Under the pieces are notes generated by a model, which saw only the letters and a list, made by a program, of their open reading frames with translations, was not told the DNA's origin and did not search any database. This document shows, piece by piece, positions 11,291-21,031 of a stretch of DNA of 64,000 nt (position 1 is the stretch's first letter; each line of letters starts with the position of its first letter). The DNA comes from Brachionus plicatilis (taxonomy: Eukaryota; Rotifera; Eurotatoria; Ploima; Brachionidae). Both the position numbers and the translations under genes were made by a program. The stretch covers positions 526,563-590,562 of the forward strand of contig QEOQ01000704.1 in NCBI GenBank assembly GCA_010279815.1, given 5' to 3'.

Positions 11291-12235
11291 TTTTGATGTA
11301 CTTTTAGGTTTTTAATTTAATGAAAAATTTTCAAATATTGCATACAAATCTCTTATCTCTAATCTAGAAAAAAAAAAGTCTTGCGAAATTATTTTTTTTC
11401 AAAAAAATATGACATTTAGCAATTAAATAGCAATTAGATAGATAACTTTGAGTTTCACCAAATAAGAATAAAAAAATTGTTGATAATTGTCGACAGTCTA
11501 TTGATAAAACTTAAGTTCTATTAGAATAGAAGGTTTCCATTTTATTAGATAACCATTAATTAAATTGGGAATTAGTCAAAACGTAGAAAGTTGAAAATAT
11601 GCAGCAAAATAAATACCTATAATTTAATCTTATCAACGTAGAAACATTGAAAAATTAAGGAGATCTCGTAAGAATATGAATACATTCTAGTAAATTATTT
11701 AAAAAAAAGATTAAAATAGAAGAGAATAAAGAAAAAATTGATATGTTTTAAAATTCTATGTTTTGATACACAGCCATTAAATTATTTTTATTTTGTGATT
11801 AATAAAAAAAGAGTGGATTTTATTATTTAAGAATATAGTTTTATTAATCAAGAAGGCATGTTACAGTTAAGTTTGGCCACAACTTGAATGAAAATAAAAG
11901 TAACGAATTTGTTTAAAAATTTTTATTAAAATAATGAGAGTGAAATTAAAACAAGAACCATAACAAGGATACTACATTTTTTTATATCCAAGTCATGATT
12001 TGTAGTAGCAAAGTATGTTAATGGAATATTTAAAAATAAAGTAATAAACAAAAAATTTTAATTAAAGAAAGATTTAAAAATAATAGATGTTTTATATTAC
12101 ATAAATATTTATTGTTGCTTACAAAAAAGTATTTTGGATTTCTAAAGCATGTTAATGTTTTGGAACAAAGAAGGGTCGTATGAATCAAAATAACAGGCAT
12201 TTATATTAGGATCATTGATATTTTGTCAATTATAA
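11291..12235. other. AT-rich interval, nothing recognised
   Basis: No coding frame, hairpin or repeat that I can support. Confidence 0.5.
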
Positions 12236-13085
12236 TAATAATAATAAAAAAATATAATTTGGGTGTATACCCTGGGCAGTTCCGAAAGACGATAGCCTTC
12301 TTTTCAGCCCCATGTTAGGAAAGTGTTCACGAAATTTTTATATATTGAAAAGTTGGAAAAAAAAAATATTAAAATTAAAAAAGATTGAGTTAGTCGATTT
12401 TATCAAAAATAGTTAGAAAGCGGTTAGTTGTTGTGCTTCTTGGACTTTTCAGATATTCGCCTATCTCTTGCGCTATAATGTCTTGCTTTTTTTTCGCGTG
12501 GATAAATCTGAGGAACAGCTCGTTGGCTCTTTTTTCTACCATGTCTAACTTTAGGACTTTGTGGATCGTTAAACGGGAATTTTTTTATTATTTTAAGGAT
12601 TTTATTTTGTATTTTCTGGAGTTTGGTCAAGATTTTTTGGGTGCCTGACTGGAGAATGATAAAACAATAGTCAAATAGCGATCGGATTAGAGATTTGTAA
12701 ATAGTTTTGTTGATTTTGATCGATGTGCCCCATTTGAATTTTCTTATTCGTTTGATCAAATTGACCGCTGAAGTCTGTTTTGATTTTACTATCTCTAAGT
12801 GTTGGTTATACGACAGTTTCGGGTCCAGTTTAACTCCTAAAAACGTTGGGTATGGTTCTAGCGGAATCTCTACTTCATTTATTTTAATTTATAGGCCGTA
12901 TTTTTTTTGATAGTTTTTTCTAACTCCTGCGGTGGTAAAAGTTGTGTGGCAAGTCTTAGACGTATTGATTTTGAAACCCCATATTTTACAATATTCGTTT
13001 ATTTTATTCATAGCCGCTTGTAGGGATTTTTCAATATACGATTTTGATTTATGTGTCACCCAGATGCATAAGTTATGTGCCTTGT
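12236..13085 (-). mobile_element. 5'-truncated LINE: C-terminal end of RT plus 3' end
   Basis: Read on the minus strand it begins just at the catalytic-loop region (NLCIWVTHKSKSYIEKS), then EYCKIWGFKINTSKTCHTTF, PTFLGVKLDPKLSYNQHLE, SLIRSLFDYCFIIL and, after one frameshift, LKLDMVEKRANELFLRFIHA, ending at 12390. It aligns block by block with the intact LINE at 56.7-59.3 kb (LCIWFSAKS, WGFKINKEKTC, PTFLGVILDPKL, SLTDYYFIPL). The 3' end has GGCTGAAAAGAAGG and a (ATT)n tail at 12236-12248, matching that family's 3' end. Dead fragment. Confidence 0.85.
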
Positions 13086-13925
13086 TAAAAAAGCATATTG
13101 TAAGTTTTCTTTTCTATTTTACATTTTTAGAAATAATTTCGTAATTAAATTTCAAATTTTAACATGGTTAAGTATTGAGTTTAAATTAAATTAAATAACG
13201 TAATTTGAAAATTTCAAAAAAGTTAAATAGAAAAAAAACTATGCTATTTTTTCTGCTATTTTAAACATGCTAATTAATATGTATTGCCATTTTAGCATAT
13301 TCTCAATTATTTCATGTTAATTTAAATATGCTACTATCAACATTCTATTTTGACGATTGCTATTCTAATACAATGCCACTTTTTTGTCGTCTAATATTGA
13401 AAATTTTAAAATTGAGAGTAGCTTTACCAAGCAACCATCTATTACCAATTTTTTTCAAAATAATTAACTTTTTATTTTTTTCCCATTTTTATTTTAATTT
13501 TTTTAATCATTAAGTCCCCTTCTCCATTTGTTTACCTTGCTTTTAGTTAAACGTTGATTTTTTTTTTAAACTTTTCTATTTATCAGCTAGTACAAAGAGT
13601 AAAAAGAATATTAGCATAATTATTTCCTTTGTATGTTATTTTGCTATTGTAAAAACAACATTTAAATTTTGTCGTTTTTGTTACCGTAATAATTCAATAG
13701 ACTTAGGAATTACAAACTATAATTGACCTAATAAATGAATATTTTATTATAAGAATGTATTCATTCATTAAGATAGTGAAGCAGTGCTTTTGCTATGCGA
13801 GTAACGAAACGTTAAAAGATATTTTTGTATGTGCTGTAATTGGATTTTTATCCAATAGATGTTAGTTTTTTTGCGAATCAATTCGAATCTAATCCAATAG
13901 TTCTGCTTACTTTCCTCTCAAATCA
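13086..13925. other. Interval with no gene; contains a recurrent 17-bp motif
   Basis: GCGAGTAACGAAACGTTA near 13798 also occurs at about 56083 and 60103 next to helicase remnants, and a variant occurs inverted near 21537. No coding frame is supported. Confidence 0.5.
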
Positions 13926-13959
13926 AATTGATTCAGTCCAAAACCGAACGGTCTTGTTT

Positions 13960-14250
13960 GGTTATTAAGCTCGTCTCGACTTGGCTCGTTCCTCGCAATA
14001 AGAATTCTTACGTAATTATTACGTCTGGTACTGTTCGGCTAGTTCGGCAGGTACGGCTTCATCTGGTCCAACCTCGATTATGCACTTCATCGATGGATCA
14101 GATGAAATTTAAATTTACGGTTTGCCTAGTACGGTTCGGCTTATACGCCTGGTACGGTTCGCCTGGTACGGTTCACCTGGTACGTCCGGCTAGTACGGTT
14201 CACCTGGTACGGTCCGGCTAGTACGCCTGGTACGGTTCTCCTGGTACTGG
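13960..14250. repeat. GC-rich degenerate minisatellite
   Basis: Many imperfect direct copies of a unit near CCTGGTACGGTTC and CCGGCTAGTACGGTTCA, mixed in orders of 14-29 bp. It gives spurious repetitive open frames on both strands (HLVRS and QVNRT repeats). Flanked at 13975-14000 by sequence sharing GAGGAACGAG with the hAT-like element at 21.4 kb. Confidence 0.8.
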
Positions 14251-14589
14251 AGCTGGAGCAGTCAATTTTGTGAAAGCTTGCTTGATGGTTTGTATCCAAA
14301 TATATATAATTGATATAATAATTCAAATTTTTCTTGTAATTTTAATACTAATTTCTAATTCTAATTTAAATAAAGGTGCAACAATTTATTTTTAATAGTA
14401 AGAGTAAGACAGTTGTTAAGTCTCTTTCAATTAATTTTTTTTATATTAAATGAGAAGCACCGCCCATTCTCGTAAACATATCTTTTAACATGGCGAACGG
14501 GTTTTGATTTTTTGTCAAATACAACCATGTTAAATTTTTGAAACTAATTTTATATATATTATATATTATTAAAAATTTGGTTTAAAATT

Positions 14590-14678
14590 TTTTTGTCCCT
14601 ATCAATTTATATGGGAATTTCGATATAACGAATACCGAATTTTCCGCCCAAGTAGTTCGTTATACCGAGGATTGACTG
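14590..14678. repeat. Solo right end of a pogo/Tigger-like element
   Basis: AGTTCGTTATACCGAGGATT followed by GACTGTA has the inverted form of the Tigger-type terminus CAGTCAATCCTCGGTATAAC with a TA after it. An inner TCGATATAACGAATACCG copy is at 14610. The matching left end was not found. Confidence 0.6.
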
Positions 14679-14821
14679 TAAATTTTTTTCCCCCCCCTCA
14701 AAAAATTAATTTTTTTGGTTTTTGAAGGCGTAGATTACGAATTTTGAGTCAAAAATTTGAAATTCAGATAGCACTAAAGTTTTGAATTTCGAGAACTTTA
14801 ATTATTTTAATAAAGTTAGGG

Positions 14822-15175
14822 GTTGTGAAGTTCATTTCAATTCGATCTTTTCAATTCAGAAAAATTTGAATAACTTTTTTACTATAAAGAATAATTTAGT
14901 TCTGTAAAATGGTTAATGTTTAAGCAAATTAGCTTAATCCGAAAATATATGTCTGCAAAAATTTTGCAATATAATTGCAGAGTTTATTAGAATACTTTTT
15001 AATGGCGTGCAAAATACAGAAAATTGCAGAGTATTTTGCAGACCTATTTTACTGAATCAAGCAAATTTGTTTATAATTAAGCATTTTATAGAACTTAATT
15101 ATCTCTTTTAGTAAAAAAGTTATTCAAATAATTCTGAATTGAAACGATCGAATTGAAATGAACTTTTTTTTTTTG
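14822..15175. repeat. Foldback element with a TGCAG-rich core
   Basis: GAAGTTCATTTCAATTCGAT at the left pairs with ATCGAATTGAAATGAACTTT at the right, and the arms continue for about 100 bp with mismatches. The core (14940-15050) has CTGCAAAAATTTTGCA and TACTTTTTAATGGCGTGCA, shared with the core of the element at 37.7-38.0 kb although the arms differ. Confidence 0.75.
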
Positions 15176-15544
15176 AAATAAAAAATTTAATATAAAGATT
15201 TTTGTGTTAAAAAATAAAAATGAAATATTCTATGTTTGATGTAATCCAATTAATTTCAGTGTTTAAAAAAAAACTCATTATTATCCAATTATTCCCATTC
15301 GAAAAATAAATTTAAAAAAAAAGTTTTTTAACTTTTCATCTTATTTTCATGCTTTTTCAAAATTTTATGAAAATTTTTACTAAAAGACCAAAAAGAATTA
15401 AAAAAAAATATCTGATAAAGTAATCAATTTTGTAAAAATATTCTAATAAATAAAAAGATCGTTAAAAAAATCATCTTTTAATAATTAATGAATAAATTTG
15501 GAAAAAAAATTTATAATTTTCGAGATTTTTTTTAACTCAACTTT

Positions 15545-15610
15545 GTCGAAAATAAAAGCAGGTCGAAATAATTTAAACTTAAATTATTTCGACCTGCTTT
15601 TATTTTCGAC
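15545..15610. repeat. Perfect 66-bp palindrome (32-bp arms, 2-nt centre)
   Basis: The arm runs from GTCGAAAATAAAAGCAGGTC to 15576, and its exact reverse complement runs 15579-15610 with only AC between. It would form a near-perfect hairpin. It is not at the border of a recognised element. Confidence 0.9.
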
Positions 15611-16141
15611 CGTTTTTGCTAACCAGTTTTATTCTTTATACTGATTTTTAAAAATCTAGGTTTCTGGTCGGTCGACCAATTCCAAGGCTACATACATAAT
15701 AAAGTATTCCTGGCTGTCAGTTAACTAAAATAAACGAGCCCCAAGTCCAATGTCATAAGCAATTGTTTTTACTTAATATGGGCTCTTATTATTTGACTGC
15801 TTTAGTAAAGGTTCTGAACTTAGAAGAGTTCTCTTTAAATCGTTAAATATCAGTTCTAGCCAAATTTTACCAAGTAAATGCAATCGAGTCTAAATTAGTC
15901 ATATATTTATATGTTAACACTGGATATGTTAATAAAAAATCCAGAATGCTAAATTTAAATTATATTTTCATTTGAAGTGTGATGAGGCACCAAAAATCAA
16001 TGATTGAAACACAATTCTAGAGAATGAAAAAAATAAAATTATTAAAATGACGCTGAAATGGTTTCATAACAATGAACAGGTAAATTTTAATTTGTTTTAA
16101 ATATAAATTATTCTTAATCGAAATTACTTAAAATTAAACAC
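15611..16141. other. 5' flank of the small secreted-protein gene
   Basis: No coding frame or repeat identified. Confidence 0.5.
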
Positions 16142-16148
16142 TATAAAA
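16142..16148 (+). promoter_or_regulatory. TATA box
   Basis: TATAAAA lies 46 bases upstream of the ATG at 16188, a fitting position for a short 5' leader. Confidence 0.65.
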
Positions 16149-16187
16149 GACTAGAGCAATGGCATATTTTTCTAGTGAAGAACAAAA

Positions 16188-16552
16188 ATGAAGAATTATT
16201 TTTCGATGTTTATGTTGGTTTGTCTTATGGCCCATATGGCTATGGCAAATCCGGTAATTTTTTGAAAAAAATTATCCTTTCCAAGAATAAACCATTTTTT
16301 TAGAATCCAAGATTGAGAGAAATACTCGCCAAGAACAACAACTTTGGCATTGATTTTAAGCAAATGCACGAATTAATTTCAATCAAAAATCAACTAGAAC
16401 AATATAGGAAAACAAATGTGAAGCCAACTGACGAACAAATGGAGAAGTTGCTTCAGTCAGTTAATACAATTATCAAAGATAATCCACTAATGAAGCCATT
16501 TTCAGGAAAAATTCAGCAGCAAATTGAAAAACTCAAACAATCTTCAAATTAA
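16188..16552 (+). CDS. Small secreted alpha-helical protein, two exons (104 aa)
   Basis: Exon 1 (16188-16253) encodes a clean signal peptide (MKNYFSMFMLVCLMAHMAMA, then NP). A 50-bp GT-AG intron (16254-16303) follows, and exon 2 (16304-16552) continues in phase: NPRLREILAKNNNFGIDFK, a Lys/Gln-rich helical segment, ending IEKLKQSSN. There is no Cys in the mature part, so it is not a disulfide-rich toxin or hormone; it looks like a short amphipathic helix protein. A TATA box upstream and AATAAA downstream support a real gene. Family not recognised. Confidence 0.82.
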
Positions 16553-16619
16553 TCGGTATTAATTAGACATTTTTAAAAGTATTTACCGAATTTTATTTTT
16601 AAACACTAAAATTAAATTA

Positions 16620-16625
16620 AATAAA
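16620..16625 (+). terminator. Poly(A) signal AATAAA
   Basis: AATAAA 68 bases after the stop of the secreted-protein gene. Confidence 0.5.
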
Positions 16626-16698
16626 ATTTGAAATGAATTTTTTTTTACTAAATTTATTTTGTTAAAATTTTACTCAGAGAATATTATTTAAAAAATAC

Positions 16699-17010
16699 CA
16701 GAGTAGTTTAAAAGTCCCAAAAAAAAGTAAATTTAAAAAAAAAGTCCGGACTTGGACTTGACTTTAAATTTGTGACTTTTAAACATTTTTGAAAAATACA
16801 CATAAAAATATTATGAAAATAAGCTTTATTTTTTTTCGATCATTTTGGTAATTTTTTTTAAAACCAAAATTAATTAAATATTTGGCAAGTTAAGGTTGCG
16901 TATTAAATGATCATGCTCGATCAAGTTTTTTTCTTGCTCATTTTAATTATTAGAATGAAACAGAGTTGTTTAAAAGTCACAAGTCTCAAGTCAAGTCCAA
17001 GTCAGGACTT
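16699..17010. repeat. MITE fragments with CAGAGTTGTTTAAAAGTC ends
   Basis: CAGAGTAGTTTAAAAGTCCC at 16700 with GTGACTTTTAAACA near 16785 forms a small foldback, and CAGAGTTGTTTAAAAGTCAC at 16963 is a second left end followed by AAGTC repeats. The same terminus is at 62345, inverted at about 37010 and 46085. Probably hAT-type by its CAGAG start; no duplication identified here. Confidence 0.6.
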
Positions 17011-17859
17011 TAAAATTTTTTTTTCTTTTTAGATAATTAATTAATGTAAATAAAAAAAATGTTTTTAATAAAATTAAAAAGTCTTTGTTGTTGGTTTGTG
17101 ATAATCGAATTTGAGATTTTTTTGCATTTGTGCTCCATCTTAGCCTTTACCGTGCTGCTATGTCTTTAACTGGACTCAATCTATGACTTGGACTGGTTCA
17201 ATGTGTTTCTACCATTTTTTGTGGTCTATTTGCTTCAGGCTAGATTAGTGAAATGTCTAAATTATGAGGAACGATTAGTAAAATTCAAATGGTTAACAGT
17301 TGAAAAAAGAATTGTGAGAGGCGAGCTAATTTTGCAGGACAGATTGATAAATAATATGCTATCTGTTAATAATACTGCAATTAATATTTTTCAAAAAATA
17401 TATTAAAAAATAGTAAAAACCGAATCGTCATCCTTAAACCTTCTTTCGATTTCATATCTCAAAAAATTTGTTTTTTTTATTATTAACTTATTTATTTAAA
17501 AAAACTGTTGACTTAATCATTCTACATTTAAATATAGAAAATTTACCTGACGATTCACTTAAATATCTTTGTGAAGCTCATGAAAAAATGGTAAATAGGA
17601 AAAATTCCGGTAGAAAATATTCCTGTTGAAAACATTTCACTTATAATTAAAAATAATATTATCAATGTTATTAATTCCTATAATTTTGAATATTTTATCA
17701 TAATTAAAAAAATATAAAAAAAGAAAAGGTAATTTAATTTAACAATTAAATCATTAAAGGACATTTTTCGGTTTATCAATAATAGAACATTTAAAATTCA
17801 GGAAAAATTTTTGTTTTAAAAAAATTATTAAAGTTACTTCTCATTGTCACTTGATAGTG
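17011..17859. other. Interval with no supported gene
   Basis: 17188-17406 is open but without features of a protein. Sequence near 17595-17640 resembles 10860-10900. Nothing else seen. Confidence 0.45.
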
Positions 17860-17979
17860 TTATACTGCACTTGCAGCATCTAAAGCGGACTGATCCATCT
17901 TGGTTTTCTTCGTTTCGAGTAAATGAACAGAAGTTCCATTATTGTCTAAAAATTCGAAGACTTCTTCGGTATTTTCCAT
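17860..17979 (-). CDS. Possible 39-aa ORF or exon
   Basis: ATG at 17979 opens MENTEEVFEFLDNNGTSVHL and continues to SALDAASAV with stop at 17862-17860. Composition is acidic and protein-like, unlike the surrounding AT-rich DNA. It may be a first exon or a transposon remnant. Not recognised. Confidence 0.3.
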   Translation of the reverse strand: MENTEEVFEFLDNNGTSVHLLETKKTKMDQSALDAASAV

Positions 17980-18171
17980 TTTTTTAAAGTAATTAAAGAT
18001 TATTTTAATAATTTGTTCCAATTTTTGATAATTTTCCATTTGTATTTTGCAAGTATTTATATGCTCAAAAGGTACAAGGTGGTTAATTTAAATTCATTTA
18101 TTATTATTGTTATTATTATTAAAATTTTTAATCACATGGACAAAAAAGAAAAAAAAGATTTATAATTTAGT

Positions 18172-18400
18172 TGGTTTAATTTTTTGTGTTTGAATTACAA
18201 AATTTATAAAATGTTGAAATAAAATTTAAAAAGTGCGATGTTTCAAATTATTTTTTTCAGTACCAAATAATACAATAATTTTAAGTTAATATTGCTAACA
18301 TGAAACAAAAACTTGTTTTATTTTGTTGACTTTGGATTTGTGATATGATGAAATTTAAGATAATATTTTTAGTTTAAAAATCTTTCTAATGAATCCACAG
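18172..18400 (+). repeat. Dispersed repeat R2, copy 1
   Basis: GGTTTAATTTTTTGTGTTTG followed by AAGTGCGATGTTTCAAA and TTTTAAGTTAATATTG. The same order is at 61609-61905, and inverted at 31480-31547 and 46540-46700. Confidence 0.7.
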
Positions 18401-18728
18401 GAAACATATTAATCCTGCATTTAGACAATTAAATACAATTTCAAAGTTTATAACTAAATATTTTATATTTTTTTATTAGCCTAGGTTTTCTAGAGACCTA
18501 ATAATAAATAAATTTATTTCAAATTTATTTTTCATAAGTCTAAGTTATGACTTGCACAAAAAATTTTATCAATATCTGCTTCATTGGACTAGTTGAAAGA
18601 ATTTTTTCATAATCTGGTTACATAAACAGACCAGTAAATTTTTTAGTCAAGTCAATTGACTCGACTAAAAAAAAAAAAATCATTAATCATTAATAATTTA
18701 ATAAATCCATATTTGATACCAATAAAGT

Positions 18729-19418
18729 TTGATGTTTGATTCAATTGATGAGAAGAAATGTGACGCTCTTCTAAAAGCTAAAGCTCCAAATACAGTTGGA
18801 GAAGTGAGAAGTTTACTTGGACTTGCTAATTACTGCAGTCGTTTTATACCTGATTATGCTTCAACTATTGAGCCATTGAGACATTTGACAAAGAAGGGTA
18901 CTAAGTGGTCATGGGGTCATATTCATGATGAGGCTTTGGCGAAAATGAAGAAGTCTTTATTTACCGATGCACTCAGTTACTTTGACCCAAAGTTAAGAAC
19001 CGAGATAACGGTGGACGCTAGTCCAGTTGGTGTAGCTGCTGTTTTATGTCAATATGATCCGAAGCTTCCACAAGAAAAACGAATTGTTATGTACGCAAGT
19101 CGTTCGTTGACCAAAGTGGAACAAAGGTACAGTCAAGTTGAGCGTGAGGCTCTGGCATTTGTATGGGCATGTGAAAAATTTCACATTTACATCTATGCTA
19201 AAGAAGTCGATGTTATTACTGATAACAAAGCGGTTGAACTCATTTTTGGCAACGTTAGATCGAAACCAAAAGCCAGAATTAAACGTTGGTGCTTGAGACT
19301 GTTACCATATAAATATGTTGTGAAGCATAGGTCTGGTGCTTACAATATTGCTGATTACATGTCGAGAAACGCTATTGGTCCAGCTGATAGGAGTAATGAA
19401 AAGTTTACTGAAAGTTAC
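18729..19418 (+). pseudogene. Gypsy RT connection + RNase H
   Basis: VRSLLGLANYCSRFIPDYA and FTKKGTKW-like WSWG context are the RT thumb of Ty3/gypsy elements. RNase H follows: ITVDASPVGVAAVLCQYD (first Asp), VMYASRSLTKVEQRYSQVER (with EREALAFVWACEKFH giving the Glu), VDVITDNKAVELIF (Asp) and KHRSGAYNIADYMSRN (final Asp). The frame is intact to codon TAC at 19416-19418, then enters the mirrored insertion and stops at 19431. It would make the DNA strands of the retroelement. Confidence 0.9.
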
Positions 19419-19474
19419 CTTAACTTTCAGTAAACTTTTGAGATATTAAGTTAATGGCATTAACTTAATATCTC
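19399..19474. repeat. Two abutting perfect palindromes (L-L'-R'-R scar)
   Basis: 19399-19417 (19 bp) is mirrored at 19421-19439 around CCT. 19440-19455 (16 bp) is mirrored at 19459-19474 around GGC. The two hairpins abut with no base between. Removing 19419-19458 rejoins the gypsy frame exactly (SY then INLISQSSLPKAI). Confidence 0.93.
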
Positions 19475-21031
19475 AATCGTCTTTACCTAAAGCAATCAGT
19501 AAAACGGAACTAGTTAAAGCAACTAAAGAAGATGAAGACCTGAAAGAAGTTGTTAAGTTGATAGATGGACGTAATTTTAAAAGAATTTTGAGTTATGAAA
19601 AAGTAATCGATGAATTATCAATTACTAAAGATGGTCTAATAATGAAAGGTACGAGGCTAATCATTCCAAAAGCATTACAAAACAGAATAATTGGAATTGC
19701 ACATGGTGGTCATCTTGGAATTGTGAAAACGAAGCAATTATTAAGAAGTCATGTTTGGTTTCCTGGTATGGATGCCTTAGTTGAGAGGACAATCAAACGA
19801 TGTCACAAGTGTCAAATAAATACCGGCTCAACCAAATTTGAGCCAAGTTGTCCAACAGAAATGCCAGAAGGACCATGGTCGTTAATTAGTATTGACTTTT
19901 ATGGACCATTAAGATGTGGAAAATACTTATTGTTAATAATTTGTGAGTACTCAAGGTACCTTTTGGTCAAAACAATATCGAGCACTTCTGCTGGATGTGT
20001 TATTCCGGTGTTGAATGAATTTTTCTCGGTATTTGGCATACCACGTATGGTCAAGTCGGACAATGGTCCGCCTTTTAATTCGTTCAATTTTAAGCAATTT
20101 ACGGTGCAGCAAGGTTTTAAGCATAGAAAAATCACACCACTATGGCCTCGATCAAATGGCATGTGTGAGCGTTTTATGCGCAACTTAGGCAAGGTTATGC
20201 GAAATTCTAGTACTTCACAGAATGAATGGGAGTCTGAGCTAATTGAATTTTTACGCAATTATCGCGATACTCCGCATTCATCGCGATACTCCGCATTCAT
20301 CCACTGGTGTTTCACCAAATATGTTAATGTTTCAGCATAGTTTAATGACTTCCAAGTTACCAAACGTTAGTGGTTTACAAGTTTTTTCCAATAAAAAAAA
20401 ATTACATCTAAAGACTAGGAATCAAGATTTTATTTCAAAATCTAAAATGAAAGCATATAATGATAAAAAGTTGAAGGCCAAAACAAGTAACTTTAAATGT
20501 GGTGATGTTGTCTTGTTAAAATGGAGACGGTCAAGAAAGTCGGATTCATTATTTGATCCTAATCCGTTTAAAGTTGTCAAAATCAACGGTTCAATGATAA
20601 CTGTTGAAAGAAATGGATCTGTTTTGGTTAGAAATTCATCCTTTATGAAGCTTTACATTCAAGATGAGTGTGAAACAGGTTCTAGAATAGTCAAAGATAT
20701 TCTGTTTGGGGAAGATAAAAACGTAAAACCTGAACCAGAAATAATTGATGATGACAAGACGATTAAGTCTGGTATAACAAATTCTGATGTTCAATCAAGT
20801 GCTGTTGGGACAGATGGATTTGAAACTGGTGACAAGTATGAATTAAGGTTGGAGGATGAAGAGGATGAAAAAGACGGTAATTTGGAGGGTCAAGATTCGG
20901 AGGGAGATCAACTGGAAGATGATGAAGAAAAGGTTGATGAGCAAAGACCAAAGAGGGTAACCAAGAAACCTGATAGGTTTGGAAACCCAGTTGAACATGG
21001 AACAAGATCATATACCAAGAAAACTAATTAA
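19459..21031 (+). pseudogene. Gypsy integrase with C-terminal domain, broken by a 19-bp duplication
   Basis: The HHCC zinc-binding domain is IGIAHGGHLGIVKTKQLL ending IKRCHKCQIN. The catalytic core has Asp in LISIDFYGPL, Asp in VKSDNGPPFNS and Glu in SNGMCERFMRNLGK. After RNYRDTPHSS the frame shifts by one because of the tandem duplication and continues as STGVSPNMLMFQH. A C-terminal SH3-like region (FKCGDVVLLKWRRSRKSD, NPFKVVKINGSMITVERNG) follows, then an acidic tail and a basic end. Inserts cDNA into the host genome in an active element. Confidence 0.9.
20262..20299 (+). repeat. 19-bp tandem duplication
   Basis: TCGCGATACTCCGCATTCA occurs twice head to tail (20262-20280, 20281-20299) and shifts the integrase frame by one base. 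Confidence 0.95.

Larger units (their letters stand above)
18729..21031 (+). mobile_element. 5'-truncated Ty3/gypsy-type LTR retrotransposon
   Basis: The element begins inside the RT thumb/connection region; gag, protease, the RT catalytic core and the 5' LTR are absent. RNase H, integrase and a C-terminal chromatin/SH3-like region follow in order. Two local mutations (a 40-bp mirrored insertion at 19419-19458 and a 19-bp tandem duplication at 20262-20299) break an otherwise continuous reading frame. No stop codon other than those made by these two changes is seen, so it decayed recently. Confidence 0.9.

Noticed and set aside
13928..14326. Repetitive open frames on both strands
   Set aside because: Products of the minisatellite; both strands are open because of unit composition.
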